A DNA stretch of 64,000 nt from Aporrectodea caliginosa (lineage: Eukaryota; Annelida; Clitellata; Crassiclitellata; Lumbricidae), in contig JACEVL010000495.1 of the NCBI GenBank assembly GCA_020284085.1, positions 1 to 64,000 of the forward strand, given 5' to 3'. The position numbers and the translations under genes are program-made. Below, in pieces: positions 1-28,901 of the stretch. Below the pieces are notes generated by a model. That model was given only the letters and a program-made list of their open reading frames with translations, was not told the origin of the DNA and made no database searches. Numbering within the stretch: the first letter of the stretch is position 1; every line of letters starts with the position of its first letter.

Positions 1-42
1 GCTGCTCGGTACATGGTTCGAGCTCGTCTGGAAATGCACATA
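1..42. repeat. left arm of a 42-bp inverted repeat bounding 1-7332
   Basis: The first 42 bases reappear reverse-complemented at 7291-7332. The outer 20 bases (GCTGCTCGGTACATGGTTCG) are identical, a diverged middle follows, and GAAATGCACAT is identical again. The arm starts at the window edge, so it may extend further left. It could be the terminal inverted repeat of a DNA transposon that later collected the retroelements inside, or two copies of one repeat in opposite orientation. Confidence 0.6.
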
Positions 43-49
43 ATAATAA

Positions 50-258
50 TAAATTTTCTTTATTAAGCACCTGACAAACGCACTGCGCTGTACATTTACA
101 TGTTAGGGGCAATTTAAATCTTAACTACTAACAGAACAGACAGCCTGCAATACACGGCGCTAATAGCAGCCTACAAGGCATATCCGCCCTACGGGGCTCG
201 AACTCCGGTACCTCTCGCTCTCCATGCCAGCGTGTTATCCAATGCGCTATCGGGCCCC
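50..258 (-). repeat. tRNA-derived SINE
   Basis: On the minus strand a tRNA-like head contains an A-box-like block (about 237-250, TAGCGCATTGGATA) and a B box (195-205, GAGTTCGAGCC). An unrelated body follows, ending in a tail with an AATAAA-type signal and ATT repeats near 43-66. The tail stretch at about 55-100 (TGTACAGCGC..GCGTTTG..) recurs at 7880-7925. This is the expected layout of a pol III SINE. A functional tRNA is unlikely because the acceptor stem cannot be closed and a long body follows. Confidence 0.65.
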
Positions 259-449
259 ACCCAAAGACAACAGCCTCTCAATCGTAATCGTAATCGTAAT
301 CTCCAAACTTCTAAAGCGCCACTCGAAAGCCAAGCGCAGGGCACCAGCTTATTCACGAGCGCTGCGTCTAATCAGAGGGTTGTCCAAAAGAGTAGTCCGA
401 GGGAGGTCCGAGTCCGGTTTCCAGGGGATCAGAGAGGGCACAGCAGATG

Positions 450-1499
450 TTAAGGCGGGTGTCTTTTAGGTCGAGGATTGGAAGGTACAGGATCAGATGA
501 GTCAGGATAAGAGTTCTTGAAAAGCAGAGACTTTAGTTTCGAGTGGAAAGACTTGGGGGTGATGGATAGAGGAGCCTGAGGCGGATGATGGTGGATGATT
601 GGCGATGATGGTGGAGGAACCGAAAAAGTGCGGAATTCAGGAGGTAGATCGTTCCAGAGACGCGGCGCAGTGTTGGATATTGCTCGGTTGGAGAACTTGA
701 GATGAGTAGTGACCAGGGGTCTAGAAAGAGTGAGAACGGAGGATGATCGGGTAGAACGGGTTGGCTGGATGGTGAAGAGTTCGCGGAGATATCTGGGCTG
801 GGAGTGTTGTAGGGAGTTGTAGGTTAGTGATAGGACTTTGAAGTGAATTCGCTCTGGGATTTTTAACCAATGGAGTGATTTGAGGATTGGAGTGATGTGA
901 TGATGCTTGGGCGTTCTGGTGACGGCTCTGGCTAATGAGTTTTGGATGAGCTGCAGAGTGCAGACGCTTAAGTTGGGTGGCTTCAAGTTTGAGAAAGAGG
1001 GAATTGCAATAGTCGAGCTTTGAGTGGACAATGGAGGTAGCAATGGTGTGAGGCAGTTTTGAAGTCGAGCATGGGGCGGATGCGGCGGAGCCTCGGAGGT
1101 CACGAATGTGCATGAAGCAGGAGCGCGAGAGGTTGGAGATGTGATTAGAGAAGGAGAGATGTGGATCAAAAGTAACACCAAGATTGCGGACAGGGGCATC
1201 AGAGGTGAAGGTAAGAGATGAAGAGTTAGTAGATAGGTGTATTGAAAGGTCAGGTATTTTCTTGATTTGGTCAGGAAGGCCGAGGATGATGAATTCTGTT
1301 TTGGAAGGGTTGAGGCAAAGCAGGTTGGACAACATCCATTGAGAGACTAGGTTAACCACATTGAGTAGTTTTGCAATGGAAGTAGAAAAAGAGCTGGGGG
1401 AGAAGGATATGTAGAGTTGGGTGTCGTCTGCGTAGAGATGGTGGTCAACAGAAGAGGATTTTATGAGATGGCTTAATGGTGTAGTGTACAGAATGAAGA
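450..1499 (-). pseudogene. CR1/L2-like LINE, 3' part of reverse transcriptase ORF (split from 6762-7097)
   Basis: On the minus strand the translation contains the reverse transcriptase catalytic box YADD (LYADDTQLYIS, about 1411-1443). It continues with the CR1/L2 thumb and C-terminal motifs: LNPSKTEF, LGVTFDPHLSF, LDYCNSLF, HWLKIPERI and APRLWNDLPPEF. A frameshift near 960 separates two overlapping frames, so the copy is dead. The 5' portion of the same ORF lies on the far side of the Gypsy element (6762-7097). Roughly 80-100 codons of the RT core, between the LINE palm start and FILYTTPL, are missing at the junction. Confidence 0.85.
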
Positions 1500-1675
1500 T
1501 TTAGGGGTTGCCCTCCCCGGGAGTTGGACTGGCCTCCCTTTGGTGTCCATGGTTTTCGGACAGGGTGGTATTGCCTCTCCTTACCTGCTTTGACACTGTG
1601 TCTATGTGTGTTTGTCTTCTGCTTTGTCACTGTGTTAATATGTGTGGGTCCTGTTTGGCTGTCCCCTTCCCCGTC

Positions 1676-1885
1676 CGGCTCTTGCACATTTGCCCGTCGG
1701 CTCTTGCACATTTGCCCGGCGGCTCTTGCACATTTGCCCGGCGGCTCTTGCACATTTGCCCGTCGGCTCTTGCACATTTGCCCGTCGGCTCTTGCACGGG
1801 CCTTGCACATTTGCCCGGCGGCTCTTGCACATTTGCCCGGCGGCTCTTGCACATTTGCCCGCCGGCTCTTGCACATTTGCCCGGC
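1676..1885. repeat. 22-bp minisatellite inside the 5' LTR
   Basis: About ten units contain CTCTTGCACATTTGCCCG joined by G, T or C, with one truncated unit (CTTGCACGGG) near position six. The 3' LTR carries the homologous array at 6152-6355 with a different order of unit variants and a 6-bp deletion. The array therefore changed while the flanking LTR stayed almost identical. Confidence 0.9.
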
Positions 1886-1910
1886 CCGAGGTAACCCCCC
1901 GCCTTAATAG

Positions 1911-1918
1911 TATAAATA
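1911..1918 (+). promoter_or_regulatory. TATA box of the 5' LTR
   Basis: TATAAATA lies just downstream of the minisatellite and upstream of a region present in both LTRs. It is repeated at 6381-6388 in the 3' LTR. Transcription would be expected to start about 25-30 bases further on, giving an R region near 1940. This is inferred from position and motif only. Confidence 0.6.
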
Positions 1919-2292
1919 GAGGACGCTCTTGTGTAGAACTTAACTTGCTCCGAGAACTTGCTCCGGTGATTGTTGATTTGACGTGTGCTCTGACTGTGTG
2001 TTCGATTGATAGATCGTCTTGTATGCCGCTGCTGGTCTGTGTGACCGTGGTGAAGTTGGCTGACGATTTGGGCAGCAATATACGGGTTCAAAACCTAGTG
2101 ACTTGACTTCTTTCGATTGATCTGAGCACGTCGTCAGCGGCGATTGTCGTAAGTCGTCTGCAATACTCCAGACGCCGAACTTACGCTCTTTCGAGCGACA
2201 CGCGAGACTGTAGTCCTCCTGCGCAGCAACCTCTGCCTCCGCCACACGAAGAAGAGGGCCTACCGAGGGAGAGAAGGGGTTGTCCGCGACAC

Positions 2293-2316
2293 TGGTACCA
2301 GAAGAAGTGGGATTCG
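2293..2316 (+). promoter_or_regulatory. primer binding site, tRNA-Leu-like
   Basis: One base after the LTR-terminal CA comes TGGTACCAG followed by AAGTGGGATTCG, with an extra two to three bases between. This resembles the complement of a tRNA-Leu 3' end (TGG complements the CCA). It is where minus-strand DNA synthesis would be primed. Confidence 0.65.
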
Positions 2317-2351
2317 AGTCTTCCGCCAGCCGACGACGATAGAATCAACCG

Positions 2352-5300
2352 ATGATGCTCCGGGAAGAAGACGACGACGATGACGATGAGATTGCCTTCC
2401 GGATGCCAAGTCAAGTCCGAACGCCTGCCGATATTTCTACGCCAGCTGCGAGACGAATGGCCGCGATCGGGACGAAACCGGACAGCAGCCGTTTCCTGGA
2501 AGATCTCTCCTTCCCGACGCCGAGTCAAGTCCGAACGCCTGCCGAGACGTCGACGCCAACCGCGAGGAGAGCAACGATGGAGATGCCGTCGGACCGAATC
2601 CGTGTGCTGTCCGAAGTCAACTTCGACGACCCAGAGCCGGTGAGATCGAGCCTCCGAGAAAAGATGGGCGAACCGAGAGACGAAAAGATGAATTTGAGAC
2701 CGAGCTTCCGCGAAGACAGGGAAGAAGGGATGACCGTGAAACCGGAGAGAACGAGCATCCGAGGAAAGACGGGCGAATCGACGACAGAAAAGATGAAATT
2801 GAAATCGGATGGCCGCGTAAAGACCGAAGAGACTGAAAAGACGGGCGAGCCGATGAATTCTACGACGAATCTACTGGAAAGTGTCGGTGGTTTGCTGCGT
2901 AACCGCCCGACGCCGATGAAACCAGGCAAGTTCGATGGGACGGGCTCGTTGGAGTCGTTCCTAGTGCAATTCGAGGTCTGCGCGAGGCATAACCAGTGGA
3001 CCGCCGCAGACCGGGTCGACTACCTACGATGTTCGCTTGAGAAGGCCGCAACGCAACTCCTTTGGGACTTCGGCGCTCAACCGAGCGTGAGCTATGAAGA
3101 ATTGGTCGAACGCCTTCGCCAAAGATACGGGACGGAGGGCCAAGCAGAAACTTTCCGTGCTCAGCTGTACTACCGCCGCCAACGACCGGAAGAAAACCTG
3201 AGTGATCTGCTGCATGAGATTCGACGGCTGGTTGTCCTAGCCTACCCGGTGCCTTCCAACGAGACGACGCAGATCATCGCGAAGGACTCCTTCTTGGAAG
3301 CGATGAGAGACCGAGAACTTTCGCTCAAAGTACGCGAGCGAGAGCCGAAGACTCTTGATGAAGCCTACCGGACGGCGCTTCGCTTGGAAGCCTACCAGCG
3401 AGCGACCGACTCCGACGACCGGAGAAGACCGCCGAACAGAGTTCGTGGAGCCCAGGAGACCGACGTGAACCCCCAGTTGCAGACGCAGCTGGACCGGTTT
3501 CTGGCTACGCAGATGGAGGAGCAGCGACGATTCCAGCGAGAGATTGAGCAGCGCATCGACCGTCAACTCCGCGAGATCCGCCGAGGAACTTCGATGAACG
3601 ATGGACCGGGTCGAGACGCTCGCCCCGATGAACAACCTACGACGCCATTGGAGAACACGCGACGATCGGTGACTTGCTACAACTGTGGACGAGACGGTCA
3701 CATCTCGCGTAACTGCCGTCAAGCACGCCGCCGCCGCAACCGACCGAACGACGACGCACCGCCCGACGATGAACGAGCTACGATGCCACCGGACCCGGTG
3801 GCCAGAAACAACACGACACGTCCGAGTCTGCCGGACCGAGCAAGCAAGAACGCAATCTACATCCGAGGGACGATTCACGGACGATCGCAGCTGTGCCTGG
3901 TCGACACTGGATCGGAGGTCAGCCTGGTGCCTTCATCTACTGTCGATGGGTTAGAACTTCGCTCTTGCAATCGCTTTTTGATGGCTGCTAATGGGACTGC
4001 TATACGCGTTCTTGGGGAGGTCCAGGTGCCCATTAAGATAGCGGGTGGTTTGCAGATCCATACTTCATTTTTGGTGTCAGATCAAATTGCTGAGCCCATG
4101 CTTGGGATGGACTGGTTAAGGGAGCATCGCTGTCGCTTAAGTTTTGGGACTGGGGCCTTGTATATTGACCGTAAACGTATCTCCCTGGTGAGAGGTAATG
4201 GGTCAACGTGGTGCCGGCGCGTTATCGTTGCCGAGGAGGTGATAGTGTCCCCTAGGTGCCAGAGCGATGTCCCGGTAAAAACTTTGTATGGGGATCTGAC
4301 TACTGTAGCGCCTGCTTGGATGACTGAGGCTCAAGAGATTCAGCCTGGTGTGCATCTTGCCCGTGTAGTGGTCGATGATCACGCGGACAACCGCGTTAGG
4401 ATTGTGAATTTGAGTGAGAGTGAAGTGCGATTGACTAAGGACCAGATGCTAGGAGGTTTACACCCGGTAGAGGTTGAGTCTAGCAAGGAGAAAGATGAGA
4501 ATGCAGGGCCGATTGATGCTGTTTCGCCTAGTGAAATGTTGTTGGCCGATCTGCCCGACGATGTGTCGCCTGAAATTAGGGAACGACTGAGCGGATTGCT
4601 GGATAAGTACAGTGATGTTTTCTCTGTCACTGACCGCGACTTGGGAAGGACTTCAATTTGCACGCATAAGATAGAGACGGGAGATGCGCGTCCAGTGCGC
4701 CAGCCTTTGAGACGCCAGCCGCTGCCGCATAGAATTGCTGTTGACACCCAGTTGGACGGCATGTTAGCCGATGGAATCATAGAGCCAGCTGTGAGCAAGC
4801 AATTGACTAGAGTGGTTGCAGTGGGACTACTGTTCCTGTTCTTTCTGATGATTATGGGCAGTGTCACTGAGGTTGTGTTAGCCATTCCAAGGGACAAATG
4901 TGAGGCTCCCTTGATGTCATGGGCTTTTGTGGGACAGGTAGTTGTGAGGCATGGGGCATCGCCACAAGTTCTGGCCGATCGGGTTATGATTTTAGTGGGG
5001 AACCTGTTTCGGGAATTTTGTAGGCTCGTGGGGATAGATAAGCTAAGAACATCTAGCTACCGCCTTAGTGGAAATGGCTTAATTGGGTGCTGTCCCCGGG
5101 CCCTGGGTGCCTTGTCGGGGGAAGTATTAGCAGCCATCAAGGGTGGTTGGGTGGAGGTTCTTCCCCGTGTCCATGCTGTCTCGATGACGAGAGACCGTTT
5201 GATGGAGCGCTGTGGACTTGTTAATTACCGGCTTCGCAAGTCTGCACACGCCCGCCCGTTTATCGCACATGTTGATAAACTTCGCCTCTGCTTCGACGAG

Positions 5301-5423
5301 GGCCTGGACGACGCGAGTGGCGACCTCGCTGCTGAAGACGCTTTCTTCGACGCCATGCCGCCTCCGGCTGTGGACAATGGACGACCGAAGCGAACGGTGC
5401 GGTTACCCGCCCGTTTCCGCTAG
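2352..5423 (+). CDS. Gypsy-type Gag-protease polyprotein lacking RT/RNase H, with integrase remnant
   Basis: A single uninterrupted frame of 1023 codons. Residues about 1-185 are charged and include tandem copies of a PSQVRTPA(D/E) block. About 190-350 resemble a Ty3/Gypsy capsid (KFDGTGSLESFL, LRQRYG, YRRQRPEENLSDL). C442-C455 is a CCHC zinc knuckle (CYNCGRDGHISRNC). D518-T-G starts an aspartic protease (LVDTGSEVSLVPS) and MLGMDW near 583 is its second strand motif. Reverse transcriptase begins near 772 (ETGDARPVRQP) but stops after GIIEPA near 812. A hydrophobic run and a partial, altered integrase follow (HGASPQVLADR, SGNGL), then the usual Gypsy C-terminal end (RPFIAHVDKLR). RT catalytic motifs, RNase H and most of the integrase core are absent, so the element could move only with enzymes supplied in trans. 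The start chosen is the first ATG after the primer site. Confidence 0.88.
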   Translation: MMLREEDDDDDDEIAFRMPSQVRTPADISTPAARRMAAIGTKPDSSRFLEDLSFPTPSQVRTPAETSTPTARRATMEMPSDRIRVLSEVNFDDPEPVRSSLREKMGEPRDEKMNLRPSFREDREEGMTVKPERTSIRGKTGESTTEKMKLKSDGRVKTEETEKTGEPMNSTTNLLESVGGLLRNRPTPMKPGKFDGTGSLESFLVQFEVCARHNQWTAADRVDYLRCSLEKAATQLLWDFGAQPSVSYEELVERLRQRYGTEGQAETFRAQLYYRRQRPEENLSDLLHEIRRLVVLAYPVPSNETTQIIAKDSFLEAMRDRELSLKVREREPKTLDEAYRTALRLEAYQRATDSDDRRRPPNRVRGAQETDVNPQLQTQLDRFLATQMEEQRRFQREIEQRIDRQLREIRRGTSMNDGPGRDARPDEQPTTPLENTRRSVTCYNCGRDGHISRNCRQARRRRNRPNDDAPPDDERATMPPDPVARNNTTRPSLPDRASKNAIYIRGTIHGRSQLCLVDTGSEVSLVPSSTVDGLELRSCNRFLMAANGTAIRVLGEVQVPIKIAGGLQIHTSFLVSDQIAEPMLGMDWLREHRCRLSFGTGALYIDRKRISLVRGNGSTWCRRVIVAEEVIVSPRCQSDVPVKTLYGDLTTVAPAWMTEAQEIQPGVHLARVVVDDHADNRVRIVNLSESEVRLTKDQMLGGLHPVEVESSKEKDENAGPIDAVSPSEMLLADLPDDVSPEIRERLSGLLDKYSDVFSVTDRDLGRTSICTHKIETGDARPVRQPLRRQPLPHRIAVDTQLDGMLADGIIEPAVSKQLTRVVAVGLLFLFFLMIMGSVTEVVLAIPRDKCEAPLMSWAFVGQVVVRHGASPQVLADRVMILVGNLFREFCRLVGIDKLRTSSYRLSGNGLIGCCPRALGALSGEVLAAIKGGWVEVLPRVHAVSMTRDRLMERCGLVNYRLRKSAHARPFIAHVDKLRLCFDEGLDDASGDLAAEDAFFDAMPPPAVDNGRPKRTVRLPARFR

Positions 5424-5955
5424 ACTCTGATCCTGAACGATGCCTGCTCTGAATGGACTCTGATTTTCTTGTAGAGCCTGATTGTTGTTTTGTTGTATGT
5501 GATTATAGCCGAAGAATCGGCGTAAGATGGCGTAAATTTAATTGTGATATAATTGACTGTTATTTTCTGGGCCGTTGGCCACTACATGATTGATTGCGAT
5601 TTTAGCTTGTAATTTAGTTGTATATTGTTCGTGATTTTCTGGGCCGTTGGCCGCTTAGTAAAGTTAATAGCGAAATTCTGCGCCATTGGCCTTGCGTAGA
5701 TTCGTGTAGAGACAGAGACTCCTCGGGCCGTTGGCCACTCGCTTAATTTAGTTGCATATTACTTTGCGATTTTTCGGGCCGTTGGCCACTTGAACTGAAC
5801 TTTAATTTCTAGAGACACTTAGGAGAGACTTTAGTTTTGCATTTTAGCCTTTAACTTTGGGGATTTGGCCACGTTGTGTTTTAGCCGGCTATTGATGTTT
5901 TGGGCACTTGTGATTTAGTTCCTGTTGCGGGAACGGGGACGTTCCCATTAGTACT
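5424..5955 (+). other. Gypsy element 3' untranslated stretch with repeated GGGCCGTTGGCC
   Basis: No coding potential is seen here. A short motif around GGGCCGTTGGCCAC recurs near 5571, 5639, 5724 and 5778, with weaker versions near 5678 and 5860. It lies between the end of the ORF and the polypurine tract. There is no env-like frame. Confidence 0.75.
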
Positions 5956-5965
5956 GGGGGGAGGA
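5956..5965 (+). promoter_or_regulatory. polypurine tract
   Basis: GGGGGGAGGA lies immediately 5' of the TG that opens the 3' LTR. This is the expected site for plus-strand priming in an LTR retrotransposon and fixes the LTR start at 5966. Confidence 0.75.
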
Positions 5966-6761
5966 TGTGGCGGTTTTTAGGGGTTGCCCTCCCCGGGAGT
6001 TGGACTGGCCTCCCTTTGGTGTCCATGGTTTTCGGACAGGGTGGTATTGCCTCTCCTTACCTGCTTTGACACTGTGTCTATGTGTGTTTGTCTTCTGCTT
6101 TGTCACTGTGTTAATATGTGTGGGTCCTGTTTGGCTGTCCCCTTCCCCGTCCGGCTCTTGCACATTTGCCCGTCGGCTCTTGCACATTTGCCCGGCGGCA
6201 CATTTGCCCGTCGGCTCTTGCACATTTGCCCGTCGGCTCTTGCACATTTGCCCGTCGGCTCTTGCACATTTGCCCGTCGGCTCTTGCACGGGCCTTGCAC
6301 ATTTGCCCGGCGGCTCTTGCACATTTGCCCGGCGGCTCTTGCACATTTGCCCGGCCCGAGGTAACCCCCCGCCTTAATAGTATAAATAGAGGACGCTCTT
6401 GTGTAGAACTTAACTTGCTCCGAGAACTTGCTCCGGTGATTGTTGATTTGACGTGTGCTCTGACTGTGTGTTCGATTGATAGATCGTCTTGTATGCCGCT
6501 GCTGGTCTGTGTGACCGTGGTGAAGTTGGCTGACGATTTGGGCAGCAATATACGGGTTCAAAACCTAGTGACTTGACTTCTTTCGATTGATCTGAGCACG
6601 TCGTCAGCGGCGATTGTCGTAAGTCGTCTGCAATACCCCAGACGCCGAACTTACGCTCTTTCGAGCGACACGCGAGACTGTAGTCCTCCTGCGCAGCAAC
6701 CTCTGCCTCCGCCACACGAAGAAGAGGGCCTACCGAGGGAGAGAAGGGGTTGTCCGCGACA
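5966..6761 (+). repeat. 3' LTR of Gypsy-type retrotransposon
   Basis: A 796-bp direct repeat of the 5' LTR, opening TGTGGCGG and closing GTCCGCGACA, so it has the usual TG...CA ends. It contains its own 22-bp tandem array (about 6152-6355) and a TATA box (6381-6388). The next base (6762) is back in the interrupted LINE. Because the 5' junction is deleted, no target duplication can be identified. Confidence 0.9.
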
Positions 6762-7097
6762 AGACTTGCTGATGGCTGACGGCAGAGACCAGTTTATTGT
6801 ACAGAGAGGCGAGTAGAGTTTCTGTGGAGTGGTGTTTAGTGAAGCCAGATTGGTGGGGGTTGAGGAGTGAGTTAGAAGAGAGGTAATCGTTTAGCCTGGA
6901 AAGGACAATTCGTTCAGTTAATTTAGATAGAAAGGAAAGGTTGGAGATAGGTCGGTAATTAGATAGGTTTTCCTTGTCAAGATTTGATTTTTTCAGAAGG
7001 GGAGTAACAAGAGATTGCTTGAAGACCATTGGGAAGTTGCCTGAAGAGAGTGAAAGATTTATGATTTTAGTGATTACTGGAATGAGGACGGAGGCAA
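6762..7097 (-). pseudogene. CR1/L2-like LINE, 5' part of reverse transcriptase (split from 450-1499)
   Basis: The minus-strand translation gives the RT fingers and palm start: [44 protein letters not shown] and [15 protein letters not shown]. It reads toward 6762, where the Gypsy LTR interrupts it. Homology stops at about 7097, so the LINE is 5'-truncated as is usual, or was cut there by later rearrangement. Confidence 0.85.
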
Positions 7098-7290
7098 TCT
7101 ATTCTCAGATCCTCATAATTGTACAAATTTTTACTAATTTATTGTAAAATTTTCTAATTAACTTTTATTATCCATTATCACTCATGTAAGCATTTCTGCG
7201 TTTCTGTCAGATTGTTTTGTTCAATAAAACGAATAATTATACGGATTTGCTCGCCCTAAACGGTCAGCTGCTTGTGGTTCTACGTCGACA

Positions 7291-7332
7291 AATGTGCATT
7301 TCCCGACAAACCCGAACCATGTACCGAGCAGC
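7291..7332. repeat. right arm of the inverted repeat bounding 1-7332
   Basis: This is the reverse complement of positions 1-42 with about 38 of 42 matches. It ends …GTACCGAGCAGC. Between 7098 and 7290 is AT-rich sequence with an AATAAA-containing retroposon-like tail near 7213-7232 and no gene. Confidence 0.6.
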
Positions 7333-8230
7333 ATGATGCATGTCAGTTGGTTTTATTCTTCATTTGCAAACACAAAAGTGTATTATGATTGCCCTGCAAA
7401 TGGACATTATATGTAGCACTTTTAGGTGCTCGATCGCTCAGTCTCGCCCATTGACAAAGTAAAGTATGTAAGTAAGTGCGATTTGTTTATCTACTCAAGT
7501 CAACAGCACTCGTGTTTGCAGACCTTTTACCATCCATCCTATCTGACCTCAGCTGATTGCAACTGAACATTTATATGATGACATTCCCTTCGTCCTTTCG
7601 TGATGAACATTAATGAAGATGTTCCGTGACGAGAGTTTTTCAAAGTAAATGCTTCCCTACAATAATTTTTGGCTGCAGAATCCTGAAATAGCTTCACAAT
7701 TGATACAAACCTGGTAGTCGCAATACCAGACATTTCTTAGCATATTATGTTCTATAGATTTGATTCCCTCACCAGGCGTGGTTTCCTGGCTAGGATGTTA
7801 ATTGTACAGCTAAGCCATATAGTGTTTTTTTAGTTTACTATTTACTAACTTTTTCGCTACTATTTGATAACTTTGTATAACTTTGTATGTACAGCGCCGT
7901 GCGTTTGCCAGCGTTTAATAAAGAACACACTTACTTACTTTACTTTTCCTCGTTAATTTTTTTTCAACCAATGCAGTAATTATGAGTAAGGGATATGGAC
8001 TCAGCCAGCATGACCAAGGGAATTTGATGGCAATCCTGGACTCTATACGGCTTTTATATGAGTACTATATGGGCTTCATGTAGGCATGCTGGAGAGGAAT
8101 GTTTTTTAGTATAATTGTTTGTCAACTAAAATCGACATACTTATTTTCTCCGAATATCGAAAGTCTGACGGTAGAAAGTTTGTTAATTTCGTTGACAACA
8201 GGTGACAGCAGTAGTGCGGCATGAGTAAAG
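7333..8230. other. upstream region of the sorting nexin gene
   Basis: No exon is recognised here. A retroposon 3' tail occupies about 7741-7935 (+): TGTACAGCGCCGTGCGTTTG, then AATAAAG and TTAC repeats, matching the tail at 55-100. The last 100 bases before 8231 would be the promoter and 5' UTR of the sorting nexin gene. I see no convincing TATA box. Confidence 0.5.
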
Positions 8231-27215
<18,985 letters not shown>

Positions 27216-28901
27216 GAGGAAAATGTCCATGCAATGATGATGAACATTTTCATACTGTGTTTCGTTAAACATCATTATTTAAACTTCTATAGTCATGTCC
27301 CAGTTTTGATTGACCAAAAAAAAGATCAGGTCCTGGTGCCTTATTTCTTAGTTACTTTGTAATATTCACATTCTATATATAATACCCGTTGTATTCGGTT
27401 TTTATGTGATTTAACAAACACATATTCTCAGTTTAATTGAAAACCACTGTATCGTAGCTGTATTTGTAACTAATTTTTGAGTGCTGCAGTTTCGCAATTT
27501 ACATGTCTCTGAACAATAATGTAACCGTACATGTATTAAGGGTTTGTAGTGGCACACATTATATCTGTATGTACTACTCTGCATAATTATTTGTATACTG
27601 TATATAATTTATAAATATATAATTTTAATATATACATCTATACCATAATGAGAAATAATATTAATTCCAGTGTACTAAGCATGGTTACACACGTAAGCTA
27701 GTTTTGTGTAATAATGCACAGTAGTGTTAAACTTTTTAAATGTGCCAGGCATATAGTTTCAATATTTTTATTGTGAAACATGTATAGAACACTGCATTGA
27801 CTTAGAATCATAACTCTATTTACAGGAATATTACCCAAAACAAATTGTTTGTTAATTAATACTGTTTGTGGTATTATGTTTACATGGATTCGTATTTGTG
27901 TCTGCCTCTTTCCTCTGTTCACCATTCTTTACTTTCTGTATGCTGTTCGCTGTTTCAGAGTTCTTGTTACTCCCTCTTTCCATCTGGAAATTTTGGGTAT
28001 GTTGGGTTTTGCTTAGTCATCCACTCTTTACTTCGTCCTTCCCATTGTTCCTTTGCAAATTGCGTTAGGACTTTAGCGGCCCCATGCTTAAGTTTCTGCC
28101 ATCAGGGTGTTGCAACTCTGTGTTCTTATACTTGATGAATTTTCAACTTTGTTTATAAGTTGGTCATTGCCCTTTGATTTCTTCTATGCATGTGTGAAAG
28201 TGAGATTAGTACCCATTAACATATTTAGGTGGAAGAAGGGTAGTATTTGTCTTGTATTCTCTATTCAAATTTTCTTTGAAGTGGTTATGATTTTCTCAGA
28301 TTTAGGACTGATTAATGTATATTGAGTTGGTATCTAAAATTGTGTTATGTAGTCTTATGTCTGTGAATCTGTACTCACAAACGTCTCACATCCTTAATGT
28401 AAACCAGTATTTTTCTAATCAGTAGTTTAGTATTAAGTTGTTAAAAAGTGAACCAGTCGATAGCAGGCGTGAGAAGAGGTTAACAACGCATTCAACATTC
28501 CTGAACATCGCATTTAACAGTTTCACTTGTGTTAGTTGGTTTAGAATTTGTGCAGACAGGTTCCCTGTGACCTAGGCTTTCTGTTTATTCTAAGTTGCTT
28601 TCAAAGGAGACCTTAAGGTAATGGTTTCATCAAGACTGGCCAATGTCGTAGTGGGTTTTCTGACTTGACTGAAGCTAGAAAATGGTGTGTTGAGCAGATA
28701 AAATGTACGTCTGAATTTGTTGCTTATGAGTGTCTCCTAGTCAAGTCGGTTGAAAATGCAAATATACCGGTAATTGCATTGCAGTAGAAATTTGAATAAG
28801 TCTTTAAGCCTTACTGTGGTTCTATATTTTGAAATCACAAAAATGGAAACTCGAGTACTCCAACACCATCCTAACAGTGTACACTTCGCAGAATTCAGCT
28901 G
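27216..28901. other. sorting nexin 3' UTR and intergenic sequence
   Basis: AT-rich sequence after the TGA at 27213-27215. I see no clear AATAAA signal in the first kilobase, so the transcript end is undefined. No conserved open frame or known repeat is recognised. Confidence 0.4.

Larger units (their letters stand above)
1500..2291 (+). repeat. 5' LTR of Gypsy-type retrotransposon
   Basis: This stretch matches the 3' LTR (5966-6761) along its length and ends in CA (…GTCCGCGACA). It lacks the first 10 bases of the LTR (TGTGGCGGTT), which were lost with adjacent LINE sequence. Outside an internal 22-bp tandem array (about 1676-1885) I see one substitution against the 3' LTR (T at about 2167 versus C at about 6637), indicating a recent insertion. 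It carries a TATA box and is followed directly by a tRNA primer site. Confidence 0.9.

Noticed and set aside
190..256. A real tRNA gene
   Set aside because: A and B boxes are present, but the ends do not form an acceptor stem and a SINE body with tail follows.
1676..1885. CRISPR-like array
   Set aside because: Units are contiguous tandem repeats without unique spacers, inside a eukaryotic LTR.
1445..2106. Long open frames on both strands across the LTR tandem array
   Set aside because: They arise from the 22-bp repeat, which has few stops in any frame. The composition is repetitive and the same frames appear in both LTRs.
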